From: Prostheceraeus crozeri
Taxonomy: Eukaryota > Platyhelminthes > Polycladida > Euryleptidae
Assembly (NCBI GenBank): GCA_907163375.1
Contig: CAJQUW010005567.1
Coordinates: forward strand, 62,001 to 126,000
Direction of reading: 5' to 3'
Length of the DNA: 64,000 nt
A model generated the notes under the pieces. That model was not told where the DNA came from and made no database searches. It saw nothing but the letters and a program-made list of their open reading frames with translations. Every line of letters starts with the position of its first letter. The stretch's first letter is position 1. Made by a program: the position numbers and the translations under genes. Of the stretch, positions 24,338 through 36,528 are shown in pieces.

Positions 24338-24732
24338 CAACCAAGCAGCCTCGGCTACATAGACGAATTTGTCTTAACTCGTTAGATTTAACAATAATGC
24401 TGCTCAGAGAGAATTTTGATATTTTACTAATTTAGCTATGATACAATGTGGGAAAAAGAAGGCAACAATTTATCTCGTAATGATATCTGTATCTGTGCAT
24501 GTGAAAGATATTTTAGAAATCTCAGTTAGTGTATATTTACATGTGTAATCACAGCATTGCTGCCCGCTTCTTTCCTACATTATTTATGAGATTTGACACC
24601 AGTGATGTCGTTTTGCCATAGATAACTCAAAATGTCCTCCTATGCATCCAATGCAAAACGACACAAGTGATGACGGAAATAGACATCAAGCAACGGTGAC
24701 TTCATCTGCTAGCTATAAATAGATAGCTAAGC
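24338..24732. other. Intron sequence with dispersed GACACCAGT words
   Basis: No gene. 24590-24690 has GACACCAGTGATG and TGATGACGGAAATAGACATC words that recur at 26745-26820 next to a palindrome, pointing to a shared but unresolved repeat. Confidence 0.4.
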
Positions 24733-25767
24733 CCATAGAAGTGGATAATAGTACACTAGAATGGAAGTTTGATATCTTGCCTATGTACAATGATGGCACA
24801 TGGAAAAATCTATGGTCTGCAGATCAGATTCGATCTAAAACATTTTATCATAGTGAAACTATTCGCCAAGTTGGTTGTGGAAGTTGTTGACAGCAAATTA
24901 CAGGATCTTCATGAAGAGAATTTTAGTGAGATGGCGGCATTGTTTCATGTGAAATAGCCTAGTATTCCATTGATTAATGTAGTGTGTCTATTTGTACCAG
25001 TCACTGACAACAATTTTCTAATTTTTCAATATTGGAATGCGAATTAAAAATTGGTTCACAAAGTCATAATTAAAAGTGGTCTGTGTGCTGTTTGTAAGAA
25101 CATCTGAAGAATTCACCGATACAAAGTCTAATTATTGGATAATTTCTTCTTCAAGCGGCTAAGAAACCTGGCGCTTTTCTGGAATAAACACATTGAAAGT
25201 TTCTTTACCGACAATCATTACTCAGATAAATGAAATGTCGCTGGAACTTTTCAATTAATCATTGAATGACACATGTGATATTTTGGAGGCTGATATTCGA
25301 ATGCATGCAGAGATTTTGGAAATTATTCAAATTTAGTGCACAGGGGAACCCTTTAAAGTAAAATGAATACTCTCAGATTTCTTGGCCTCTGATTTCAAGC
25401 TGGAGTTATGCATGTTCTGTAAATCGACATTACAAGTTGCATAAAAGTCTGATTATTCTATTGATAAATTATCGGAGCGATATTTCAAAATGATGAACGT
25501 ACAGAACGTTTAAAAGGATTTCCTTATTTGTCATCCTGTCGGCGCAGCATTTTGTAAATTCACTATTGCTTTTGAGTACATGGTCTTTGGACAAGGGCCA
25601 ACAATCCAGATCAAGAATTGGCCTGATGAATATAAATGCCAATAAAAAAACATGGAAGCCAGATCGCACAAGTTACATTTTGCCCCAACTAAGTTCCCCC
25701 GGCGTGTGCCATAATTTTCATGCAATTTCCATTCTAGGACTTTCTATGGTATTGTTAATTTCTATGT
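24733..25767 (+). mobile_element. 1.03-kb CATAGAA element, solo copy
   Basis: Begins CCATAGAAGTGGATAATAG and ends ATTGTTAATTTCTATGT. Related ends recur on the copies at 30722-32817. CTAAGC occurs on both sides (24727-24732 and 25768-25773), a possible 6-bp target duplication. Both ends carry an inverted CTAGAATGGAA word (CTAGAATGGAAGTTT on the left, AATTTCCATTCTAGGAC on the right). No protein is encoded that I recognise, so it is likely a non-autonomous DNA element. Confidence 0.7.
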
Positions 25768-26780
25768 CTAAGCATAATGTAAAATTATCAAAGAATACAA
25801 AGCAATCATCAATTTCATACACCACATGTGAGAATCCTATGCTTTTCCACTAACACACTGTATTTCTTCTACCTCTGTTTTCGTTTCATCACTGTGTTAT
25901 TCTTGCAAATAAAATGTTGAATTGTCTTTGATGAACTATTTGAGATCGATAGGGGATGGCTTTTTCATACATATTTTCCTTCAAACTATAAATTCCATGA
26001 AGTTTCTTACCGAAAAAAATATTGGTTAGTTTCAATAATCATGTACTCGTATCACTGGGTACAACCTCTAAGATGTACCTTTCATAGTGCATTTCCTCCG
26101 TTACACGAAAATTTGGCATTTGCAATATAGAATTTGATTTGGTGAACAAAGTCTCACGCCACTGATAATATCAAATTATAAAGAGAGTTGTTGCTAATAG
26201 ATAGGAACAGAATTTACATCGGAAGAGCGTGGCCAAGAGATATTGACGACAGAACCATTGAATGTATTTGCTCATTGGTAGAATTAACAGTTCTGTAAAG
26301 AGTGCACAATGTAGTGTTTGAAATGATAGAAAAGTTCGATGACGAGCTCTTTTTCAAGTGAGAGAGTCCATGAAATATTGGAAATGGATTCTCGTTATGT
26401 CATGATTGGAGCGAATGTAGTGGAGAATTTCAAAACATCTACGACCTGTTTTTCGTGCACATGTTAAATTCGTATTGCTAGAAGATAAAAAACAACAATG
26501 CTGTTATCTTCCACATTTCAATTATCATCACATCATGCGATGAACCACTTGCATGTTGATTTCCATAGTGTGAAAATGTGTTTGGATTTGTTAACAAATT
26601 GTTCAAAGAATCTATTGCTCTGAATGCGTCAGTGAGATAAGACGGCTGGTTATGAAATGATCTTGAACTGGGACCTGAGCTTTTTTCTTTGATATCGAAT
26701 GGGACATTGATATCATAGAAAAACCTGTCTATGAATAAGTGATTTCAGACACCAGTAATGACGGAAATAGACATCTCATA
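25768..26780. other. Intron sequence without recognisable features
   Basis: AT-rich unique sequence with no long frame and no repeat that I could pair within the window. Confidence 0.5.
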
Positions 26781-26783
26781 AAT

Positions 26784-26903
26784 AATAAGACTATTGTATC
26801 GATATGACACCAGTAATGCTGCCATTGATATCGTCTCGTGCGCTGACGCGCACTCGTCAATATGGCAGCATTACTGGTGTCATATCGATACAATAGTCTT
26901 ATA
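26784..26903. repeat. Near-perfect palindrome, about 40-bp arms
   Basis: The left arm TAAGACTATTGTATCGATAT, then GACACCAGTAATGCTGCCAT, is repeated in inverse as ATGGCAGCATTACTGGTGTC, then ATATCGATACAATAGTCTTA. The central loop is GC-rich with CGTGCGCTGACGCGCACTCG, itself a small hairpin. It would extrude as a strong stem-loop or be the scar of a foldback element. Confidence 0.95.
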
Positions 26904-26928
26904 TTGCTCTCCAGTCAATTTCAATTAC

Positions 26929-27037
26929 GCACAATAGTATTAACATAGATATTTCGGGCAACAATGTAGGACATTTTCACGCGCCCTCAAACTACCTACA
27001 TTGTTGCCCTCAAAAATCCATGTTAATGTTGTATTGT
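26929..27037. repeat. Second palindrome adjacent to the first
   Basis: Outer arms ACAATAGTATTAACATAGAT and inverse ATGTTAATGTTGTATTGT, inner arms GGGCAACAATGTAGG and CCTACATTGTTGCCC, separated by a short AT/GC spacer. Arms are imperfect outside and perfect inside. It lies 25 bp after the palindrome at 26784-26903. Confidence 0.9.
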
Positions 27038-27825
27038 TCATTATTCAATATAAAATTGATGGTTGCATCGCGAAATCTATGAATAAGTAAGTCAAGTGAC
27101 TATATGGATATCTTGGTAGTTTGTAGCTAATCACAATTTGTTTATAGACTTCCATGATTTGTCGTTTATAGGAGTTGACATAGATAGCTTTCTCATCCCG
27201 TGGAACTGAATCCACCCGGCAGTTTGCCTAGGAGAGATATCTTTTCACTCCCACACAAAATGAAAATGCATTGCTCATAGCCAGATAAAATTTACTTAGA
27301 CTATTAATTTGTGGTGCCTCTGCAATGCATAGAAAGCGAGATATTGCCTCAAACCTTGGAAATAGATGAAAGAAACTTCATTTCAAGTCGATGATAGTTT
27401 CCATTGTTTATGTCAATAGTAGTATGTATCGTAGTTCTTATAACATGTCCTCAAGTCCATGAAAATCCAGAATGGGTTAGCTGGATTCAATAAATCGAAT
27501 AACATATTGAATCAGATGATTATGGATGCTAAATTGTGAACCATTCTGTTCAAGAAATGCAAGAGAAGCTAAGATCCTGAACTGAGGCCATCTGATGCTC
27601 AGCTGAGGCACTGATAGATGCTGAGAAATTCACGTTATTTACACGGCCACATTCTGTATCTTCAATATGCCATGACAAGATAGAACCTTGGCTTTCACTT
27701 GGTAGAACTCTGGTCGAGGTCGAAACTGTTGACAATGTCGATGACCTCCTCATCAGGTTGTTTAACTTGGCGACCTCTGAAATGTTGTCCATTGTCAGCC
27801 GGCAGTTAGGGCTCACGGAAATACA

Positions 27826-27951
27826 GTCATAACAACTTCTGCGAGCAATATCCTACTGCTGAAGGAAGTCATAACAACTTCTGCGAGCAATATCCTACTG
27901 CTGAAGGAAGTCATAACAACTTCTGCGAGCAATATCCTACTGCTGAAGGAA
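27826..27951. repeat. 42-bp tandem repeat, three copies
   Basis: Identical units start at 27826, 27868 and 27910 with GTCATAACAACTTCTGCGAG and end CTGCTGAAGGAA. The perfect identity indicates a recent expansion. Confidence 0.95.
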
Positions 27952-28029
27952 CATTGAAGCGTCACTACTCTTCCACTGAGGGCTTGGACGGTGCTGAGAT
28001 AGCTTTAAATTGTCTTAGCTATTTGTCAA

Positions 28030-29439
28030 TTTTTGAATTGAATTGGAAAGAACCAATATTGAAAGATGTTGGTTTTATTTTCGTTATTTATTACAATTAA
28101 TTTCTGTTAACATCCGTTAACTATCTTCATGTATAAAAGGAAGGAAATTAACAGGTTCAGCATAAAATTCAAAATTCACACCGACGTCTATGTAGAATAA
28201 GTCTATGTCATAATGACATGCAGGTTGAATATAAAGGGAGGGATGGGCTATGGAACAGGTAGTATTGGCATGGTGTATAACGACCTGGAAAGCAGGGAAA
28301 AGTCAGGGAATTTTGAGAATTCTGAGTTGAAGATTATAACTGCTGAATAATTTCAGAATGAGATTGATTTCAAATGATAAAAATGTTATATATTTCGTCA
28401 GCAAATCTAGCATGTTAAAAAATTTTCCATTCAAATTTATAGGATATTTATCTGCAACTCTATTGCTTACTATTATTAATGTCACGACGACAAGCGTTGC
28501 GAGAATGCGTTTTTATTGTGAAGAACATCATGTGGAGCAGTTGGACGTCTGGAAAGCTGATTTTTATCGTACAGCGGCCTGACCATAGCAAACATCTTTA
28601 AAAACAGCGCGGTCTGCCAGTTTGGACAGGTATTTCATCGTGAAAAGGCGTTACTGAGCGACATTTCGTTCGAGGAACTCAATGAATGGTAAAAAAATGT
28701 TCCTTCGACGCTGTAAATATGCCGATTATCGCAGAAGATCAGAATATCATGATGCAAGGCGAAGCTCCAGAGCACTTTACCGACACATAGTAAATTATTT
28801 ATACAACAATTAAACCAAGCGTTGGATTGGCCGTCTTGGAAGTATTTCGGTTCGGCTTCCGAGACCATCCGGTCTTAGTACATTGTAAGTTCTTCTTTGG
28901 GGAATGTTAAATAAATGCTGTGCCAGAGTCACCCTGTAAACTTGAATGAGCTGGAAAACAAAATTTGCAGGTTTTCGCCGGCTCGCAGATGGCGTGGATA
29001 GATATTCCTGTGTTGTTGTCTGGAAAACATGAGAATACAGGGTAATTCCGGTGACTGATTCTGTTATACATCCTGATCGGGTTACATAGACTCATTAGCA
29101 TCCTTGTGATGACCTGACTAGATAAGGAAACGTATGGGACACTGTAATGGATTGGTAATACAAAAGGCCGTCATTAAGGTGCTGTTGGGTCTATGTAACC
29201 CAATCCTACCTGTTTCATAGTCCATCCCTCCCTTTATATTCAACCTATATGTCTTCATGACATAGACTTTCGTGCATAGACGTCGGTGTGAATTTTGAAT
29301 TTTATACTGGACTTGTTAATTTCCTTTCTTTTATACCTGAAGATAGTTAACGGATGGTAACAGAATTTTTTATTGTAACAAATAACGAAAATAAAATCAA
29401 CATCTTTCAATATTAGCTCTTTCCAATTCAATTCAAAAA
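28030..29439. mobile_element. 1.4-kb element with about 235-bp terminal inverted repeats
   Basis: 28030-28264 and about 29190-29439 are inverse copies with small indels. Outer ends read TTTTTGAATTGAATTGGAAAG. Inner shared blocks include GAATATAAAGGGAGGGATGG and CACCGACGTCTATG. The interior shows no recognised protein; a frame at about 28503-28582 is short. A target duplication is not clear because the outer bases are T/A-rich. Likely a non-autonomous DNA transposon. Confidence 0.75.
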
Positions 29440-30118
29440 AGGTGCTGACAAAGTCGTAATTTCGGAGAGTTGTGGTACTTTATTACGAATACCCGTCCTA
29501 CCGACTTCTGATTTCAGGGCTAGACGCAGACCGCTCCTAAGGCTTTCTGAACGTTTAAACAGAAGATTTTATTTATGCACAAAATTATAAATCACTGAAA
29601 TATCGTGAAATGAGCATGCGCTACCCCTCTGTTACCATGGAGACAACTGTCAAACCAGTTCTTAACAAAAACTAAGTGTTAGTCTCTCACTCGGCTGGAG
29701 AGTGGAGAACTTTTGATTCTGAACATTCTCCGGAAGTTGGTAGGATAACACAGTTCATAATCGCTTTCGGCTTATGATCTTTTAATTTTCGTTTAATGCA
29801 GGGAGAGTAGTTGAAATGTGAGGTTGTTCAGACAACTTCTGCTCGGTCTATTATAATAACTGAATCCTGCGTCATGTTTACTTGGTTGTATCAATGTTAT
29901 CTCGCGCTATCACATGTGATAATGAAATAATTCAACATATTCATGTCTATTGTGCACTATCAAATGTAAACAAGAAATCTTCGGATACCCTGATTGCCTG
30001 CAAAAGTCACACCAATTTCTTACAATCTTCTCTAACGTCTGTTGTGAATGATGTGATGACTTAATGATTCGAACATCATGTTCTCTCCTCCTCTCATTGA
30101 AATCTGTCTCTCCTGCAG
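29440..30118. other. Intron sequence before exon b
   Basis: No recognised element. The last 35 bases form a pyrimidine-rich tract suited to the acceptor at 30117-30118. Confidence 0.5.
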
Positions 30119-30390
30119 TCTGACGTCTATCAATCCGCTTCTCAACTCTCCCTGCTTGGCTCCTAGTCGGAATGGTCTCCCGGATCTTCTCTACACCGAT
30201 CTAGTCGGCTTGAAGCAGCTGAAACAGAAACTGGGACAGGGCTATGAGCGTGTGAAGTGCCTCCTGCGAATTCTCGATACCTTTGGGACGCAGCCGCGGT
30301 TCAATCTTCTGAAATACGCAAGAAGAGCGAAGATTCTGAGTGGTTGGGGAGGACGCGATCTAATTCCCAGACAGTTCTTCAATTTATATC
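30119..30390 (+). CDS. MGAT5: MGAT5-like exon b
   Basis: The acceptor is a CT-rich tract ending TCCTGCAG at 30118 and the donor is GTGAGTAAG at 30391. After the split serine the protein reads through a linker with two cysteine-region residues into LLYTDLVGLKQLKQKLG, then LLRILDTFGTQPRFN and finally IPRQFFNLY. These follow the vertebrate order (a D-I-V-G-L block, then L-R-V-L-D-S-F-G-T-E-P, then N-P-Q-Q-F-Y). The linker length after GHDIRV is within a few residues of the vertebrate one, so I see no need for a missing exon in the 26.9-kb intron before it. The exon ends in phase 1, leaving a C that exon c completes to proline. Confidence 0.92.
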
Positions 30391-30721
30391 GTGAGTAAGA
30401 CATCGAATCTAACGATCGATCAGCGCTGAAGATTAATTAAGGACTTTTATCAGTCGAAGAACTGAGGGTGAATGTAGGGACGACTCGAATGATCAGTCTG
30501 TTTTGTAAATCGTCATGGAATAAGCAATTCTAGTGTTACGGAGCTAATCTGTGACATTTCTTTGATGACATTGTCCATCTTTAATAATCAAGGAACAAGT
30601 CAGGTTAGTGTACTTAAAAGATAATAATACACAATAGTTAATAATGTTAGTCCTAAAAAGGACTGATAGGCGTTCACGTCTGTCAACGGGTAAGATACTT
30701 GTACACTCCTACATACATAGA

Positions 30722-32817
30722 AATAAACAATACCATAGAAATGAACAATACCATAGAAAGTCCTAGAATGGAAATTGCATGAAAATTATGGCACACGCCG
30801 GGGGAACTTAGTTGGGGCAAAATGCAACTTTTGCGATCTGGCTTCCATGTTTTTTGATTGGCATTTATATTTATCAGGCCAATTCTTGATCTGGATTGTT
30901 GGCCCTTGTCCAAAGACCATATGCTCAAAAGCAATAGTGAATTTACAAAATGCTGCGCCGACAGGATGACAAAGAAGGAAATCGTTTTAAACGTTCTGTA
31001 CGTTCATCATTTTGAAATATCGCTCCGATAATCTATCAATAGTATAATCAGACTCTTATGCAACTTGTGATGTCGATTTACAGAACATACATAACTCCAG
31101 CTTGAAATCAGAGGCCAAGAAATCTTAGAGTATTCATTTTACTTTAAAGGGTTCCCCTGTTCACCAAATTTGAATAATTTTCAAAATCTCTGCATGCATT
31201 CGAATATCAGCCTCCAAAATATCACATGTGTCATTCAATGACTAATTGAAAAGTTCCAGCGACATTTCATTTATTTGAGTAATGATTGTCGGTAAAGAAA
31301 CTTTCAATGTGTTTATTCCAGAAATGCACCAGGTTTCTTAGTCGCTTGAGGGAGAAATTATCCAATAATTAGACTTTCTATCTGTGAATTCTTCAGATGT
31401 TCTTACAACAGCACATCGACCACTTTTAATTATGACTTTGTGAACCAATTGCATTCCAATATTGAAACATTGGAAAATATCTGTCAATGACTGCTACAAA
31501 TAGACACAATATATTAATCCATGGAATAGTAAGCTATTTCACATGAAACAATGCCGCCATCTCACATAAAATTCTCTTCATGAAAATACTGTAATTTGCT
31601 GTCAACAACTTCCACAACCAACTTGGCAAATGGTTTGACTATGATATAATTTTTTAGATCGAATCTCATCTACAAACCATAGATTTTTCCATGTGCCATC
31701 ATTGTACATCATAGAAGTAGATAATAGCACACTAGAATGGAAGTTTGATATCTTGCCTATGTACAATGATGGCACATGGAAAAATCTATGGTTTGTAGAT
31801 GAGATTCGATGTAAAGAATCTTATCATAGTCAAACTATTTGCCAAGTTGGTTGTGGAAGTTGTTGACAGCAAATTGCAGGATTTCCATGAAGAGAATTTT
31901 ATGTGAGATGATGGTATTGTTTTATGTAAAATAGCCTACCTACTATTCCACGGATTCATATACGATGTCTATTTGTAGCAGTCATTGACAACTATTTTCC
32001 AACTTTTCAACACTGGAATACGAATTGAAATTTGGTTCACACAGTCATAATTGAAAGTAGTGGGTGTAATGGTTGGAAGAGCATCTCAAGAATTCAAAGA
32101 TTGAAATTCTAATTATTGGATAATTTCTCCTCCTAGCGGTCAAGAAACCCAGCGCTTTTGTGGAATAAACACATCGAAAGCTTCTTTAGCGCCAGTCATT
32201 TATCAGATAAATGAAATGTCGCTGGAACTTTTCAATTAATCACTAAATGACTTATGTGATAAAGTGTGATGATATTCTGGAGGCTCATATTCGAAAGCAT
32301 GCAAAGGTTTTGAAAATTGTTCAATTATATTGAACAGGAGAATCCTTCAAAGTAAAATGAATACCGTAAGATTTGTTGGCCTCTGATTTCAAGCTGGAGC
32401 AATGCATGCTCTGTAAATCGACATTACAAGTTGCCTATGTGTCTGATTATACTATTGATAGATTATCTGAGCGATGTTTCAAAATGATGAACGCACAGAA
32501 CGTTTTAAAGGATTTTCTTCTTTGTCATCCTGTCGCTGCACTATTTTGTAATTTCACTATTGCTTTTGTGTACATGATAGTTGGACAAGTGGCAACACTC
32601 TAGATCACAAATTGACTTGATAATTAAAAATGCCAACCAGAAAACAAGAAAACCAGTTCGCAAAATTTGCTTTTTGCCCCAACTAAGTTCCCCCGGAGTG
32701 TGCCATAATTTTCATGCAATTTCCATTCTAGGACTTTCTATGGTATTGTTAATTTCTATGTTGTACATAGGCAAGATATCAAACTTCCATTCTAGTGTAC
32801 TATTATCTACTTCTATG
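30722..32817. mobile_element. Two CATAGAA elements fused as a 2.1-kb palindrome
   Basis: 30722-31703 is an inverse copy of the element at 24733-25767. At about 31704 it meets a direct copy that runs to 32765 and is followed to 32817 by the inverse of the short terminal block (CATAGGCAAGATATCAAAC, then TCTAGTGTACTATTATC). The order is inverse core, forward terminal block, forward core, inverse terminal block. The arms are nearly 1 kb and mostly alike, with scattered substitutions and small indels. No coding capacity is evident. Confidence 0.8.
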
Positions 32818-33049
32818 CCAACGTATAAAGAATAAAACATGAGGCGCACAGAACAAAATATACAAGATGTGAACAGTCCAGAAAGTCCAGAGGGCTCATG
32901 AGCAAGATGTCCAGCCAGGTCGGGTTTCGGGTCCTTTAACATCTTGTGCGCTCATACCCTAGCTGACGGACCCAATACACAGTAACACTATCGATAGCAA
33001 TATTAACCAAAGCCACACAGGATAGACAACTCTTTGGCAGAATGTAAAC

Positions 33050-33540
33050 CAAACATGAATAATACAAAAATAGGCATATCTAATAATCTCTCCATACACT
33101 TGATCAGTTTACAAGCTTTATAACCACGCTTCACGAAAATATCAAAACTACTTCTAACTTCAACAGTGACTTACTGTAGATGCGAACAAATTCTTAGATA
33201 CCTCAAAACTTGACTGGCCGATATGAAGAGGAAGAAGACTTTCCGGAAAAGTATTCCACTTTATGAAAAACGAATGTGTGCAATCCATCATGATTAACGT
33301 TCAACTAAACATCAAGGTATTCAACGGACGTGTTATTGATCCCACTTCTTTCTGCTTTCAAATCAGGGGGATAAATTCTAGTTAACAAAGTATCGAAATG
33401 TTTATAGTTGAACAAACAGATATTATCTATGTAATGTGTGACACAAAAACAAATCAGCCCTGACACATCCCCAAGCGGTTGAAGGAGAACCGAACAAATC
33501 ATGGTACACCGTCCCCTTCTATTACTCGCCATGATCAAAA
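33050..33540 (-). pseudogene. Decayed reverse transcriptase fragment, Penelope/Neptune-like
   Basis: On the minus strand CFCVTHYIDNICLFNYKHFD, then RIYPPDLKAERS and VEYLDV, corresponds to the catalytic Y-x-D-D motif and following block of reverse transcriptases found in Penelope-like and related elements. The second aspartate is replaced (YIDN). A stop interrupts just after VEYLDV, and continuing in the same frame gives NVNHDGLHTFVFHK. Further on, FVKRGYKACKLIKCMERLL appears in another frame. It is a relic with at least one stop, one frameshift and one lost catalytic residue. Confidence 0.65.
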
Positions 33541-33887
33541 GGACTACAAGTTTTCCCTTTTGAAGTGCTGAAGGACTAAACTCGATCTTTTGACTGCTGA
33601 AGCCAGTGTTATTTACTTTCGTAGTCCATCACTCTGTCAGCAAAAAGAATGAATTGTTAATTCATCCCGTGTCTTATCACAAGATTGTAATCATTATTTT
33701 AGTACTGCTGTTCATACGTATTTTAAGCACTTCATCTCTAGGGGCCATCTATATACTTAACCGCCAGGGTGTCCGCGACCTGGAAAAACCTGGAATTTGG
33801 GAAGGAAACCCGGATAACCTGGAATTTGGGAAGGAAACCTGGAATATTGCTATCCCGTACGAAAATAATTCTGCAATTCATTAATGT

Positions 33888-34244
33888 TTCATGTAATGAA
33901 CATGTAATGTTTCATTAATGACTAATGAAATTTCACCATTTCTTGATAAAGCATTAATGAAAATACTAATGGTTCATCTAATGAAACATTAATGTAAGGT
34001 TCATTAATGAAAACTGCGATGGTTTCATGTAATGTTTCATTAATGAAACATTAATGTAAAGTTCATTAATGAAAACTGCAATGGTTTCATGTAATATTTC
34101 ATTAATGAAACATTAATGTAAAGTTCATTAATGAAAACTGCGATGGTTTCATGTAATGTTTCATTAATGAAACATTAATGTAAGGTTCATTAATGAAAAC
34201 TGCCATGGTTTCATGTAATGTTTCATTAATGAAACATTAATGTA
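33888..34244. repeat. 62-bp array with a palindromic core
   Basis: Regular copies begin at 34022, 34084, 34146 and 34208 with GTTTCATGTAATGTTTCATT. Each contains the palindrome ATTAATGAAACATTAAT-like sequence. More degenerate relatives fill 33888-34021. Confidence 0.92.
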
Positions 34245-36167
34245 CTATTCTATATTTAGAATCCTTGCCTTGGATTTTTCATGCTTCCCTATTGTGTGTT
34301 ACCGCAGTGACGTCATGTCACGACAACCCGTGAGCCGTCAGTTTCTTCCTATGCGCATTTATCGACTTTCCTCGAAGTTTAATGCTATCGTCTCTATTGG
34401 GTAATCGACATGCAACGCGGAAACACGGACCATTTCATCAATGCGTTGGACGCAATTCAGAATTTCATAGTGACCTTTTCACCTCGTCGTTGTCGTCTCA
34501 TCGCTATATCATACACATTCGCGTCTAAACTCGTCATTGTCGAAAAACAGCAGAGGAAAGTCTAGAAACTTTGAAGTTGCTACAAAAAAGACTTCTCACA
34601 ATTTTTTCAAACAATGTGACCCAAGATCCAGAATGTAACAAGAAATCTGACAAACCGCATACAGAGTGAAAAGAAAACGAAGTGACGCGAAAGATCAAGG
34701 AATTACGAAAGGAAAATGGTAAGCAGTTATTCTTTTACTATTATAGTACAGTAGCGTGGCTGCAGTTTTGCATTCATAATTAGATTAATTAACAACATTA
34801 ATTACAAGCAGTTTATTTTATAAGCATATAATTCAAATTAGCGATTTCATATCGTTCATACGAACACGAATGACGAATATTTAGCGCGCTGCATCGCCTG
34901 AAGAACTGTTTGCTCATTAACACTTTTTCTTCTATTTTATGATAACTTTATATAATTTGTGACTTCCTTGTTCGTTTTAATGCTGTGAGCCTTTTTGGGT
35001 ACAGCGCTGTATGAATTTGTCTGGATAAAATAAATAACTTTAAAAAAGTCAAATCACAATTACTAACATACCATGAATTCATGCATTGAATGCTGCCTGT
35101 ATTTGCAAGGTGATGATAGTGAATTCTCTGTCAGATACCATTGCTCTAGAAGCCTTTAAGCAATCAGTTAGCGATGATTCTCACAACATATCAGATGTAA
35201 GTAACAGTATGGTATGTTCAAGTAATGCTTATAGATATCAAATTATGATTCTACTAGCTCAATACCAAAGTAGTTAAAGGTGTTTTCTTCTGTTTTTCTG
35301 TAGCTGGCTTAATGGGAATAGACTTTTACATCAATTGAAAATTACTTCTAAATTGTAAACCTGTTGACAAATAGCAACGTGCATTGAAAACATGCATGCA
35401 TGTAGACCTACACACCGTATAGTGCACTTAGTTATAGCTGAAGTAATGTGTCATTGGCACACAGTATTGTGACAAAATATCATAAATAGAAAACACTATT
35501 GCAAATAATACTAACATTTAATATGATCAGTAGAACAAAATTGTAGTTTCCGATCGGCCTAAAATCAAAAATAATTGAACAAAAATATGCAAACTGGGTT
35601 ACCGAGAATTAATGACCCAATTTTTTTACCTCTACAATAAACTGAAATAAATTCGTAAATGTATGTGATTGTGATGTATGTGTATGTGATTACATTTGTG
35701 CGTGCTAATGTAGGAACATGCACATACATGTAACAGTTGTAGGTTTTCATCCTATCTGATATCGAATATTCAAATTTCAATTTTAGTTCAAGAGCACTTC
35801 GTCACAGCATTTAAACGCATGATCGTCATACCAGTGATTTACCAAAAAAAAGTATTAAAAAGGGTTCCGTCTTCTTTTCAGCAACATCAAAGTCGACATT
35901 AAGAGACTTGGAAGAACCGGCAACCGAGGAATTGTGGGAACATTGGACGTATGCTGTCTGTATTTGTAGTGGTAACTCTTTTAGAGACTAATAGATAGAT
36001 AGTGTTAGCTAGATAAGCAGATACGAGTACATGTACTTTGGAATAAAAAGTGTCATACAAACTTGATGATGGTATTTTTTTCGTCAATAATGACACATTA
36101 TATAATGTCGGATCATTCTAGAAATAATTATGATGCATTATCGCAGACCACAAATGGAAGTACCGGG

Positions 36168-36528
36168 GAGCATTAATGAAACATACCTAAGAACATTTAT
36201 GAAATAGCATTAGGAACAACGTTGAAGCAGTACTGGGAACACTAATGAAGCAGTACTGCGAGAATTAATGAAGCAGCATACTGTGAGCATTAATGAAACA
36301 GTACTGGGAACATTAATGAAACAGTACTGTGAGCATTAATGAAACAGCACTGTGAGCATTAATGAAGCAGTACTGTGAGCATTAATGAAACAGTACTGGG
36401 AACATTAATGAAACAGTACTGTGAGCATTAATGAAACAGCACTGTGAGCATTAATGAAGCAGTACTGTGAGCATTAATGAAACAGTACTGGAAACATTAA
36501 TGAAACAGTACTGGGAACATTAATGAAC
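36168..36528. repeat. 23-bp array, about 15 copies
   Basis: Unit TACTGGGAACATTAATGAAACAG with alternation TGGGAAC/TGTGAGC and AAACAG/AAGCAG. It shares the ATTAATGAAAC word with the 62-bp array on the other side of the same element. It is followed to 36740 by irregular CATTAATG and TTTCATTA words. Confidence 0.9.

Noticed and set aside
34300-34330. TGACGTCATGTCAC as a promoter (CRE) site
   Set aside because: The motif is present, but nothing downstream is a supported gene, so I mention it only within the inner element.
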